64,000 bases of DNA from Haloarcula sp. H-GB4 (lineage in GTDB: Archaea; Halobacteriota; Halobacteria; Halobacteriales; Haloarculaceae): positions 1,550,001-1,614,000 of the forward strand of contig NZ_JAVDDX010000001.1 of NCBI RefSeq assembly GCF_030848575.1, written 5' to 3'. Within the stretch, counting starts at the first letter, position 1; each line of letters begins with the position of its first letter. Shown one piece after another: positions 1 through 7,236 of this stretch. The notes beneath the pieces were generated by a model. The model saw only the letters and a list, made by a program, of their open reading frames with translations, ran no database searches and was not told the DNA's origin. Made by a program: the position numbers and the translations under genes.

Positions 1-831
1 CTAGAGGTCCCGCGCCGGATCACCGCCGGCGATGTCATCGAAGTCATCGAGGACACTGACCCCGACCACCTCCTGGCGCTGATCGAACTCAGTCTGAAAA
101 ACGCCGACGCGCTGAAGTTCAAACTCGCGCAGGTAGCGACAAAGTTCGGCTCGCTCAAGCGCTGGCGCGGTCGCGGGTCGACGGACTTCGGCCGCGACCG
201 TCTACTTGCTGCTCTGGAGGACACGCCGATGTACGACGAAGCCCTGCGCGAGGTGCGCCACGAAGACCTCGCTATCGAGGCAACGGCTGACCTTCTGCGG
301 GATATCCAGAGTGGGGACGTGGCTCTCGAAACAGTGGGCGAGCACACGCCAATCGGGACCGGCGGTAGCTCCTCCGGGCGGGAACTCCTCTCCCCGGAGA
401 ACGCCGACGCGAGCGTCATCAAGACTGTCAAGGAGCGCATCCAGAGCGACCGCGTTATCCTCATGTGTCTGCACTGCAAGGACTGGGACCGGAAACAGCA
501 GGTCAAGCGGGTTCGGGAGCAGCCGTCGTGTCCGCAGTGTGGGTCCACCCGCATCGCCGCGCTGAACCCCTGGGCTGAGGAAGTCGTCTCGGCCGTCCGG
601 ACTGACGACAAGGACGACGAGCAGGAGAAGATGACCGAACGGGCCTACCGCGCGGCCTCACTAGTCCAGAGCCACGGGAAGCGAGCAGTGGTCGCGCTGG
701 CCGCCCGCGGTGTCGGACCGCACAACGCCGCCCGCATCATCAACCGCCTGCGGGAGGATGAAGACGAGTTCTACCGAGACATCCTCCGGCAGGAACGGGA
801 GTACGCACGGACGCAGTCGTTCTGGGGTTGA
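1..831 (+). CDS. lhr: Lhr-type ATP-dependent helicase, C-terminal part
   Basis: The frame is open from the first base, so the gene is cut by the window edge; 276 residues are visible. The visible part lacks the RecA-like helicase core and matches the C-terminal region of large archaeal Lhr-type superfamily 2 helicases. It has a four-cysteine zinc site (CLHC at visible residues 156-159, CPQC at 177-180) and a helical tail ending in TQSFWG. Lhr helicases act on DNA or DNA/RNA hybrids in repair. The family call is by recall of the tail sequence; which haloarchaeal Lhr paralogue this is cannot be told. Confidence 0.8.
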   Translation, partial: LEVPRRITAGDVIEVIEDTDPDHLLALIELSLKNADALKFKLAQVATKFGSLKRWRGRGSTDFGRDRLLAALEDTPMYDEALREVRHEDLAIEATADLLRDIQSGDVALETVGEHTPIGTGGSSSGRELLSPENADASVIKTVKERIQSDRVILMCLHCKDWDRKQQVKRVREQPSCPQCGSTRIAALNPWAEEVVSAVRTDDKDDEQEKMTERAYRAASLVQSHGKRAVVALAARGVGPHNAARIINRLREDEDEFYRDILRQEREYARTQSFWG

Positions 832-877
832 GGACAGGAGCGGACTGGGGCTTGGCACAGGAGTGCATGGCGACAGA

Positions 878-1615
878 CTAGCTCAATTCCCGAATCGCGT
901 CCACGAGTCGTGGCTCGATAGCGTCAGAGTCAGGAGCGTCTATCGTGAGTTGCGTGTGTCGCTCGTCGGCATCGGTCATCTCCGAGAGTAGTCCGGCGCT
1001 GCGGTCGACCTCGATGTACACCGTAAGCTGGTCGTCGTCGAACACTGGGATAATCTCGACCTCGTCGACCTGACCGGAGAACTCGCCGCGCTGAGGCCGG
1101 AACTCGAACTCCTGCACAAAGCTCGCCGAAGTAGTGAACAGGCTCCCGGCTGTCGCCTCACAGGCCGAGGCGTGGCGCGAGAAGCCGAGCGAATCGAGCG
1201 CGTCGAACACTGCCTGCATACGGTGTGTCGGTTCGACTTCGATGTAATCCTCATCGCCGGGGTCAACCGCCATCGAGATATCGAGGCCGGTCTCGATTTC
1301 AACGGCCGTCGAGCGTGTGGTCACCGGCGTCTGTCGGGGAATATCGATAGTCGTCTCGAAACGTCGTTCCTCGCCGGCTTCGATAGTGAACGGCTCGGTG
1401 AGTTGCCACTGGTCGATGATAGCGTCTTTGTACCCCTCGTCGGACTTGTATTCAGTTTCCAGCGCGAAGTAGACCGCATCGATGTCTTGGTCTGTCGATC
1501 CGCCCTCAACGTGGACTTCGGCCCGGACGGATTCACCGGCTCTAACGGAATCTGTCGGCAGAACCGTGTCTACTGTAGCGGACCCGATACCAATTCTGGA
1601 GAGCACGTCTTTCAT
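878..1615 (-). CDS. spo0M: Sporulation control protein Spo0M family
   Basis: A 245-residue protein of the Spo0M family, an arrestin-like beta-sandwich protein. In Bacillus it affects sporulation; the archaeal role is unknown. The N-terminal half, opening MKDVLSRIGI and continuing with an extended beta region rich in VRAGESV-type strands, is the typical Spo0M start. The C-terminal half (about residues 130-245) carries the second sandwich. There is no signal peptide or membrane segment, so it is probably cytosolic. The frame extends six codons upstream, but the ATG at 1615 fits a TATA-like box about 30 bp away and the family start. It is monocistronic. Confidence 0.85.
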   Translation of the reverse strand: MKDVLSRIGIGSATVDTVLPTDSVRAGESVRAEVHVEGGSTDQDIDAVYFALETEYKSDEGYKDAIIDQWQLTEPFTIEAGEERRFETTIDIPRQTPVTTRSTAVEIETGLDISMAVDPGDEDYIEVEPTHRMQAVFDALDSLGFSRHASACEATAGSLFTTSASFVQEFEFRPQRGEFSGQVDEVEIIPVFDDDQLTVYIEVDRSAGLLSEMTDADERHTQLTIDAPDSDAIEPRLVDAIRELS

Positions 1616-1643
1616 TGGTATTGTGCAATTCAACCGTCATGTG

Positions 1644-1651
1644 GTATAAGC
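1644..1651 (-). promoter_or_regulatory. TATA box for spo0M
   Basis: The minus strand reads CTTATAC about 32 bp before the ATG at 1615. That spacing fits a leaderless or very short-leader transcript. It also supports this ATG over the in-frame codon six positions upstream. Confidence 0.45.
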
Positions 1652-1783
1652 TTCAGGGAGTGGCGGGGCGAACAAATTGTCTGTCGGCGGACACAGACAC
1701 GTCTGCGTGTGGCGGCCGGTCAGCACAGTTCAGCACACAGGGCCGGCCATAGTGACCGGCAGCCGCAACAGATGTACACTCGA

Positions 1784-2920
1784 TCAGGTATCAGGGGCAT
1801 CCTGACCGAGTATGACCAGCCCCGCTGTGTTGTTATCCAGATCAGTCAAAGAGTGAGCGCGGAACTCGTACGGCTGTTGCTGACCGCTGTCGAGGCGCAG
1901 GCTGGCCGTGACAGTAGTTCTGCCAGTACGGAGTGCGTCGTCAACCGCGTCAGTAATTGTCTCCCGCTCGTCGTCGGGAAACAGGTCAGTAATCGGCATT
2001 TCGACGGCTGTTTGGTCGGTATGCCCGGTAAGCTCGAGTGCGCGATGGTTACAGTGCTTGAGGCGGCCATTTATATCCGTAACGAACAGCGGCTCATCGA
2101 GTGCATCAAGCGCTTGCTGAATGACGGCCCGTTCTTCACGTAACTTCTGCTCACGGGCGTGCCGTTCGGTGATATCGGTAAACGCGACGACGAGTTGCTC
2201 GACCTCACCGTCTCTGATGATCGGCGTGGTGTTGGCTTCATGAACGACCTCGCCAACTGGGTGAGTAAGTGTCACCGCGTAAGTAATTGTCTCGCGCATG
2301 GCGGCGCATTTCCGATACGCGCCGACGACCGCTCTGGCATTCTCGTAGCCGAGTGCCTCCTGTGGGGTCTTACCGATAAGTTCCGACTCTGCAAGTCCCG
2401 TAAACTCCAGAACACGTGAGTTACACCGCCGGAAGCGAAACCCCTCTTGTTCAACGTCGACAAGTAAGAGCCCATTCCGTGCGTTCTCGAAAACAGCGGC
2501 ATACTCTTCTTTGGTCTCGCGCAGCTGTTTTTCTGAGTGATACCGAGTGACAGCGTTGTTAATGCGGTTGGCCAGTAGCTCGTACTGCTCAGTCCCGGAT
2601 TGTTTCTGTAAGTAGTCAGTTGCGCCGGCAGAAATCGCATCGCTTGCGATCTCTTCGCTTCCCCGGCCAGTAAACAGGATGAATGGGAGTTTGGAGTGTT
2701 CCTCCCGGACGGCCTGTAGAAACTCAAGTCCGTCTATTCCGGGCATTTCAAAGTCGGACACAATGCAGTCAGGTGAGAGATCATCGAGCAACTGCAGCCC
2801 TTCTGTGGCGGTTGCGGCAGTCTCCACGTTGAACCGACTGTCCTTGCGTTCGAGTAGGTCGGCAGTCAGGCTAGCAAGCCCCTTGTCGTCATCAACGTGT
2901 AGAATGTCAACGCCCCCCAT
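1784..2920 (-). CDS. Response regulator receiver-PAS-PAS protein
   Basis: A 378-residue signalling protein. Residues 3-120 form a CheY-like receiver with the acidic pocket HVDDD, the phospho-acceptor Asp56 (IVSDFEMPG), a Thr in LFTGRG and a Lys in YLQKQ. Two PAS domains follow (about 135-255 and 265-375), the first ending in the PAC-like TDITERHAREQ. There is no histidine-kinase (DHp/HATPase) domain and no DNA-binding domain. It probably acts as an intermediate in a phosphorelay or a sensor adaptor; haloarchaea have many such receiver-PAS proteins. No kinase gene is adjacent, so its partner is unknown. It is a single gene, divergent from the next one. Confidence 0.88.
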   Translation of the reverse strand: MGGVDILHVDDDKGLASLTADLLERKDSRFNVETAATATEGLQLLDDLSPDCIVSDFEMPGIDGLEFLQAVREEHSKLPFILFTGRGSEEIASDAISAGATDYLQKQSGTEQYELLANRINNAVTRYHSEKQLRETKEEYAAVFENARNGLLLVDVEQEGFRFRRCNSRVLEFTGLAESELIGKTPQEALGYENARAVVGAYRKCAAMRETITYAVTLTHPVGEVVHEANTTPIIRDGEVEQLVVAFTDITERHAREQKLREERAVIQQALDALDEPLFVTDINGRLKHCNHRALELTGHTDQTAVEMPITDLFPDDERETITDAVDDALRTGRTTVTASLRLDSGQQQPYEFRAHSLTDLDNNTAGLVILGQDAPDT

Positions 2921-3070
2921 ATGTCATGGTGGGCCTGTACAGGATTATTTCTTTCTATCACTCAGGTCACACTCAGTAGCCGGAACCCCACTGCAGCGAC
3001 AGTGCATTTGGCCGCATGGGTCATGCTGCGCTGTGGTGCAGTATCAACTCCCTTGAGGGCGATATTCTGT

Positions 3071-3080
3071 TTATATGATA
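3071..3080 (+). promoter_or_regulatory. TATA box for zinc-ribbon membrane protein
   Basis: TTATATGATA lies about 46 bp before the ATG at 3122. Transcription would start near 3100 with a leader of about 20 nt containing AAAAGGGGA just before the start codon. Confidence 0.4.
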
Positions 3081-3121
3081 TTATCCGGGTCACTCAAACC
3101 GTTCGGTGCGTAAAAGGGGAT

Positions 3122-3730
3122 ATGGCCGAGTGGCGTGACGCGTCTGACCCTGCCTGCCCGGAGTGTGGCGAGCCGCTGGAGCCCACAGCGATGGCCTGTC
3201 CACACTGTGACACATCGCTACTGACCGACGAACAGACCGAAATGCTTGACGAGCGCCTGACCGAGACGCTGGATTCGGTGGATTCCGGTACGCCAACGTG
3301 GGCGGTCGCACTCACTGGACTCTCCCTCGGTATCGCCATTGCGCCGCTTGTGCTGTACGCCGTCGTCATCCTCGTCGGCGACCTCTCACTTCCCGTGGCC
3401 GTCGGCGTCCTGCTGACCGGCTGGCTCGGCCCAGCTGCGTATCTCTCGCGGCTTCGCAATCCCAGTGAGGTGCTTGCCCGCGGGCTATACCTCGTCGTCG
3501 CCGGCGTAGCCGTGGTCGTAGTTGTGGTTGGCTACGAAGTCCTCCTGTCGGATGGCCCATCAGTCGTCTCCGAGCAGACTGCGCTTGTGTCGCTCGGTCT
3601 GGCGATTCCGGCGGCACTGGGAGCGCTCATCGCACGCCGTGCCGCCCGGCGGGCTGACCGGCAGGCCCGCGGGGAGCCGGGGCCGCTGCACGAGCGGTTC
3701 GGTATCGACGACGACGAGCCCGACAACTGA
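3122..3730 (+). CDS. Zinc-ribbon membrane protein, uncharacterised
   Basis: A 202-residue protein with a short N-terminal zinc ribbon (Cys12, Cys15, Cys26, Cys29 in CPEC...CPHC) followed by about four hydrophobic helices (roughly residues 60-190) and a basic, then acidic, tail. This zinc ribbon plus membrane layout is common in haloarchaea without an assigned function. The frame runs upstream to 2921, but that part looks non-coding, and MAEWRD at 3122 begins the cysteine-bearing domain. The downstream mutS-like gene starts 35 bp later on the same strand and may be co-transcribed. Confidence 0.75.
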   Translation: MAEWRDASDPACPECGEPLEPTAMACPHCDTSLLTDEQTEMLDERLTETLDSVDSGTPTWAVALTGLSLGIAIAPLVLYAVVILVGDLSLPVAVGVLLTGWLGPAAYLSRLRNPSEVLARGLYLVVAGVAVVVVVVGYEVLLSDGPSVVSEQTALVSLGLAIPAALGALIARRAARRADRQARGEPGPLHERFGIDDDEPDN

Positions 3731-3765
3731 AAACGCCTAAGCGGGCCGCCGTTCTCCACCCGTGC

Positions 3766-5523
3766 ATGCGACTGGAGGAGTACTGGGGCATCGGCCCGAA
3801 GACGTCCGAACTGCTCACCGAGGAGCTGGGCGTCGAGCGGGCCATCGAGGCCATCGAGTCGGCGGATACACGAGCGCTAACTACGGCTGGCCTCTCCCGG
3901 GGGCGAGCGACGCGTATCCTCCGGCGGGCGACCGGAGCCGAGTCGATGGACCTGCTCGCCACCAGAGACACCCGCGACGTGTACAAGGAACTGCTCGACC
4001 TCGCCGAGGAGTACGCGGTCACGGCGGATGCGGCGGACAGCATCCGGGTGCTGACGCCGCTGCCGACCCGCGAGGCGATGGACGAGCGGCTGGACGACGT
4101 ACTCGAAGCGCGGGACACATGGGCCAACCTCTCCGGCGCGGACCAGGGGGCCGTCCTCGATGCGTTTGAGGGATACGATGCTAGCGGGGGAGAACTGGCC
4201 GCGGTCGACGTGGCGCTCGCCCTCCGGGACACCGGCATCGAGAGCGGCGTGTTCGAACCGCTAGCGGCCATCGACGGGGAGTCACTGTCGGCTGGCCGGG
4301 CAGCACTCGCTGGCCTCGCGGGCGACGGCGACGCTGTCGGCGAAGGGGCTGACGATGAGCTCGACCGCCTGCGCGACCAGCTCGGACAAATCGAGGATCT
4401 CGCGGCGGCATCGATGGAGGTTGTCGAAGCTGTGCAGGAGGGTGCGCGGCGGCCCGACGAGTTTCAGGACGCGCTCGTCCGGCACGTCACGACCGAGACA
4501 GGCATCGACACTGCTCGAATCCGAGACGCGATGCCACGAGAGGCGACTGACGCGCGGGACTTCGTCGACGTGGCACTCCGGGAACTCCGGAGCACGCTAC
4601 GGAGCGACCTTCAAGACCGCGAGCAGGCGGTCGCCGACCGGCTGGAAGACGACCTCGCGGACGCTCGTGGGGACATCGACGCCGCAGTCGAAGCGGTGGA
4701 CGACATCGCGTTCTCCGTCTCGCTCGCCCGCTTTGCCATTGCCTTCGACCTGACAAGGCCCGAGTTTGTCGAGGACCGCAAGACGATTGCGGTGAAACAG
4801 GCCAGGAACCTCACCATCGCGGACGTGGAGAGCGTCCAGCCGGTCACCTACGCTATCGGCGACCACACGCTGGATTTGGACCGGGCGAACCAGCCGCCCA
4901 GCGGCGACCGGGTGGCTGTCCTGACTGGCGCAAACTCCGGCGGGAAGACGACCCTGCTGGAGACGCTGTGTCAGGTGCAACTGCTGGCCCAGATGGGGCT
5001 GCCGGTCCCCGCCGAGGCCGCAGAGGTGGGCATCGTCGACACCGTCGTCTTCCACCGGCGGCACGCATCGTTCAACGCCGGCGTCCTCGAATCGACGCTG
5101 CGCTCGGTCGTCCCGCCGCTGACTGAGAGCGACCGGACGCTGATGCTTGTCGACGAGTTCGAGGCCATCACCGAGCCCGGCTCCGCCGCCGACCTGCTCC
5201 ACGGGCTCGTGACGCTGACCGTCGACCGTGACGCTCTAGGCGTGTTCGTCACCCACCTCGCGGACGACCTCGAACCGCTGCCTGTTGAGGCCCGAACCGA
5301 CGGCATCTTCGCCGAAGGGCTGAATCAGGATCTCGAACTCCAGGTCGACTATCAGCCCCGGTTTGGCACTGTTGGCAGATCGACGCCAGAGTTCATCGTC
5401 TCCCGACTGGTCGCGAACTCGAACGACCCCGTTGAGCGCAGCGGCTTCGAGACGCTTGCCACAGCTGTCGGCGAAGAGGCGGTCCAGCGGACGCTTTCGG
5501 ACGCGCTCTGGACCGACGAGTAG
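3766..5523 (+). CDS. MutS-like DNA mismatch repair ATPase with helix-hairpin-helix N terminus
   Basis: A 585-residue protein. Residues 5-50 contain a helix-hairpin-helix motif (WGIGPKTSELL). A long helical region typical of the MutS lever/clamp follows (about 190-320), then the MutS ABC-type ATPase with Walker A GANSGGKTT near residue 390 and Walker B LMLVDEFE near 460. The N-terminal mismatch-recognition domain I of MutS1 is absent and the length is short, as in archaeal MutS5/MutS2-like proteins. It probably binds branched or recombination DNA rather than simple mismatches; that is inference from the family. No mutL is adjacent. Confidence 0.85.
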   Translation: MRLEEYWGIGPKTSELLTEELGVERAIEAIESADTRALTTAGLSRGRATRILRRATGAESMDLLATRDTRDVYKELLDLAEEYAVTADAADSIRVLTPLPTREAMDERLDDVLEARDTWANLSGADQGAVLDAFEGYDASGGELAAVDVALALRDTGIESGVFEPLAAIDGESLSAGRAALAGLAGDGDAVGEGADDELDRLRDQLGQIEDLAAASMEVVEAVQEGARRPDEFQDALVRHVTTETGIDTARIRDAMPREATDARDFVDVALRELRSTLRSDLQDREQAVADRLEDDLADARGDIDAAVEAVDDIAFSVSLARFAIAFDLTRPEFVEDRKTIAVKQARNLTIADVESVQPVTYAIGDHTLDLDRANQPPSGDRVAVLTGANSGGKTTLLETLCQVQLLAQMGLPVPAEAAEVGIVDTVVFHRRHASFNAGVLESTLRSVVPPLTESDRTLMLVDEFEAITEPGSAADLLHGLVTLTVDRDALGVFVTHLADDLEPLPVEARTDGIFAEGLNQDLELQVDYQPRFGTVGRSTPEFIVSRLVANSNDPVERSGFETLATAVGEEAVQRTLSDALWTDE

Positions 5524-5528
5524 CGCAG

Positions 5529-5993
5529 TTACGACAGCGACCCAGCGACGACTTGTTCCTCCCCTTCGACTGCCTCGGCGACGTTTTCCAGAAGTTTTCG
5601 GACCTCTCGGCGGTTATACCAGCGGATGAGCGGCGCGAGGAGGAACTCCGGAAGCGGGCCGGGAACCTCGTAGTCGGCCGTGTACGTGAGCCGTGTGCCA
5701 CCGTCCTCAGGTTCGAACCGCCAAGCGATCCGCCCCGTCAGGTCGCCGCGCATCTCGTAGACGATGCGCTCGGGCGGTTCGTAGGTCGTCGCGCGGACCT
5801 CGCCGGTGAAGGTGAGCCCGAACATCTCGTACTCGTAGGCGGCGCGGTTGCCACTGTTCAGTAGGCGTTCGATACGTTCGGCGCGAGACAGACTCGGCGT
5901 GACGGCCGCCTGGTTCGACGGCTCGTCCATGAACGCGAACACCGTCTCGACCGGCACATCAAGCCAGCGGTCGTCGGACGTATGGAACGTCAT
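5529..5993 (-). CDS. SRPBCC family (polyketide cyclase-like) protein
   Basis: A 154-residue single-domain protein with the START/SRPBCC pattern: an N-terminal strand followed by VPVETVFAFMDEP, then strands such as YEYEMFGL and RIVYEMRG, and a long C-terminal helix (about 120-150). Family members bind hydrophobic ligands in a deep cavity. Ligand and pathway are unknown, and no catalytic residue can be assigned. It converges with the mutS-like gene, with 5 bp between the stop codons. Confidence 0.8.
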   Translation of the reverse strand: MTFHTSDDRWLDVPVETVFAFMDEPSNQAAVTPSLSRAERIERLLNSGNRAAYEYEMFGLTFTGEVRATTYEPPERIVYEMRGDLTGRIAWRFEPEDGGTRLTYTADYEVPGPLPEFLLAPLIRWYNRREVRKLLENVAEAVEGEEQVVAGSLS

Positions 5994-6054
5994 GCCTCGT
6001 GCTTCGCGCTTCAGTATCTTACAGTCTCGGCCACACGGTGACGGCAGACCAATC

Positions 6055-6103
6055 CGGGATCAGGAACGACTGCGACCGATCCCGGCGGCTACAGCCGCCG
6101 AGT
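6055..6103. other. Two adjacent GC-rich hairpins
   Basis: Bases 6055-6086 form an 8-bp perfect stem (CCGGGATC/GATCCCGG) around a 16-nt loop. Bases 6088-6103 form GGCGGC/GCCGCC around a tetraloop. They lie between the SRPBCC start and a tRNA-like element, outside any coding frame. They may act as a terminator or be part of a structured RNA; neither is shown. Confidence 0.35.
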
Positions 6104-6187
6104 GCGGCGTGACTGTGCTCGGCTCTTCGAGTCGCGTCGCCGCCTACCGATGACAGCGGCGAGGTATATCCCGTGCATACGTGTGGA

Positions 6188-6251
6188 CTTCCCGGCAGGA
6201 ATTGAACCAGCGCCGGGCGAGAGCCCGGGTCCGGTTGGGACATTCGGGAAG
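6188..6251 (-). ncRNA. tRNA-like cloverleaf element A (t-element candidate)
   Basis: Read on the minus strand, 64 nt fold as a short cloverleaf. The acceptor-like stem is perfect over 7 bp (CTTCCCG/CGGGAAG). The D-like stem is GTCC/GGAC with a 5-nt loop. The middle stem is 6 bp (CCGGGC/GCCCGG) with loop TCTC. The T-like arm is GCTGG/CCTGC with one T-T mismatch and the canonical loop TTCAATT. The middle loop is too short for an anticodon loop and the D-loop lacks GG, so it is not a functional tRNA. It begins 24 nt after the stop of the gene at 6276-6587. Haloarchaeal tRNA-like elements cut by tRNase Z are known from Haloferax. Confidence 0.4.
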
Positions 6252-6275
6252 GCAGGGCGGAGTGGAGGGCTTCGC

Positions 6276-6587
6276 TTACGCGTCACCAGTCACGTCGACA
6301 CGGTTGACTGCCATCACGCCGAACCCTGCTTGCAGGAGTTCGGTGCGGCCGTCCGCTGTGTTCCGATCGTCGTCGACCTGCAGCGTCAGCGACACGTCGG
6401 CGTCGACCCGGATATCCGTCCAGGTGGGTCGAACGCTAGTCACGCGGTCGACAGCCACGTCTTCGACGCCGTCGACGGCCGCGAGGACGCCGGCGACACC
6501 GGCTTCGAGGGTCTCGGACCCGCCACGCGGAACGCGCAGTGATACGTCGGCCGATACCTCGGTCGGGGGAGTCGCCTGCAGCGACAT
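6276..6587 (-). CDS. Small haloarchaeal protein, unknown function
   Basis: A 103-residue acidic protein opening MSLQATPPTEV. The frame is open further upstream, but that part has a non-coding composition and the ATG at 6587 starts the region of good codon bias. Alternating strands (ADVSLRV, VEDVAVDRV, ADVSLTLQV) and one helix (SETLEAGVAGVLAAVDG) suggest a small alpha/beta fold. I do not recognise the family. tRNA-like shapes sit 3 nt before its start (element B) and 24 nt after its stop (element A). No TATA box is visible at the leaderless distance. Confidence 0.75.
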   Translation of the reverse strand: MSLQATPPTEVSADVSLRVPRGGSETLEAGVAGVLAAVDGVEDVAVDRVTSVRPTWTDIRVDADVSLTLQVDDDRNTADGRTELLQAGFGVMAVNRVDVTGDA

Positions 6588-6937
6588 AACGCCGACAGCC
6601 GGAGTCGAACCGGGCCGAGAGGGCACTCGCCAATTGAGTCGCGTCGGTCGGGGACTGCGCGGGTGGCGGGCACGTACGTCCGGCCGGGAGCGGCCGGCGG
6701 ATTCCCACACCGAGACGATGGGGAACCCAAAGGCTGGACAGCGAGAGAGTGTCACGATACAGTACAGGCTCAGGGGAGAGTGGCGACACACCGACAGACC
6801 ACACTGGGCGGTGCAGGCCTCTCAGACGGAGCGGCCAAAGGGGGTAGAGCCCCGCCGCTCGACAGTGAGCCCGATCGAATCCCCGCCGCAGTGCGACGTC
6901 CGTGAGTGGGACGCCGGTCCCACGGCGGCGAACCAGT
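6588..6937. other. Hairpin-rich non-coding region
   Basis: About 350 bp without a convincing reading frame. It includes element B and two perfect 7-bp GC hairpins: 6680-6697 (CCGGCCG/CGGCCGG, 4-nt loop) and 6906-6923 (GTGGGAC/GTCCCAC, 4-nt loop). I looked for RNase P RNA and SRP RNA signatures on both strands and found none. It may hold an unrecognised structured RNA, leader RNA or terminators. Confidence 0.4.
6591..6648 (-). ncRNA. tRNA-like cloverleaf element B (t-element candidate)
   Basis: The minus strand can fold as an acceptor-like stem of six pairs (CCGACG/TGTCGG, one G-T), a D-like arm ACTC/GAGT with loop AATTGGC that contains GG, a mini middle arm GCC/GGC with loop CTCTC, and a T-like arm with loop TTCGACT and a C-C mismatch at its base. 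Total length is about 58 nt, too short for a tRNA, and there is no 7-nt anticodon loop. The 3' edge is 3 nt before the ATG of the gene ending at 6276. The CTCTC middle loop resembles that of element A. Confidence 0.3.
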
Positions 6938-7108
6938 CTATGATGCCACGGGCGGAATCTTCACCGGACGGGTGTCCGCGGCGGCCCGTTCCCCGATAAG
7001 GGATGCATACCCGACCGTAGCGTCAAGGCTACGTTCGATGGCCGACCGCCCGCTGTACAGCCAGCGAGCGAACGACGTTGGCGCGGGAACGGGAATTGCG
7101 TAGGTCAT
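6938..7108 (-). CDS. Small protein, 56 residues, unknown
   Basis: An ATG at 7108 opens a 56-residue frame beginning MTYAIPVPAPTSFARWLY and ending PPVAS. Codon choice resembles that of neighbouring genes (frequent C or G third bases, GAC and GTC). Minus-strand TATA-like boxes lie 26-32 bp upstream (CATATAC at 7134-7140) and further up (TTAATATAT near 7156-7164), which fits a leaderless transcript. The hairpin at 6906-6923 follows its stop. There is no membrane segment or known motif. Confidence 0.45.
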   Translation of the reverse strand: MTYAIPVPAPTSFARWLYSGRSAIERSLDATVGYASLIGERAAADTRPVKIPPVAS

Positions 7109-7133
7109 GGGTCACCACGTCGGTGAAAGCGAC

Positions 7134-7166
7134 GTATATGTGACCAGAACCGGTGATATATTAAAT
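7134..7166 (-). promoter_or_regulatory. AT-rich promoter region with two TATA-like boxes
   Basis: On the minus strand CATATAC (7134-7140) is centred about 29 bp before the ATG at 7108. TTTAATATATC (7156-7166) is a stronger box about 52 bp before it. Either could drive the small gene ending at 6938. The same AT-rich stretch may also help end copA transcription. Confidence 0.4.
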
Positions 7167-7236
7167 CTGTTTCAGACACGGTACCAAATAACAAACATTC
7201 AGCAGTCGCTGGCAAGACAGCAATCGACAGCCGGTG

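Noticed and set aside
6188..6251. A true tRNA gene on the minus strand
   Set aside because: The total length is 64 nt, the middle loop is only 4-6 nt and no anticodon can be read; the T-stem has a mismatch. Kept only as a tRNA-like element.
6588..6937. RNase P RNA or SRP (7S) RNA
   Set aside because: I searched both strands for the conserved RNase P CR-I/CR-V blocks and the SRP helix 8 motif and did not find them. A covariance search would settle it.
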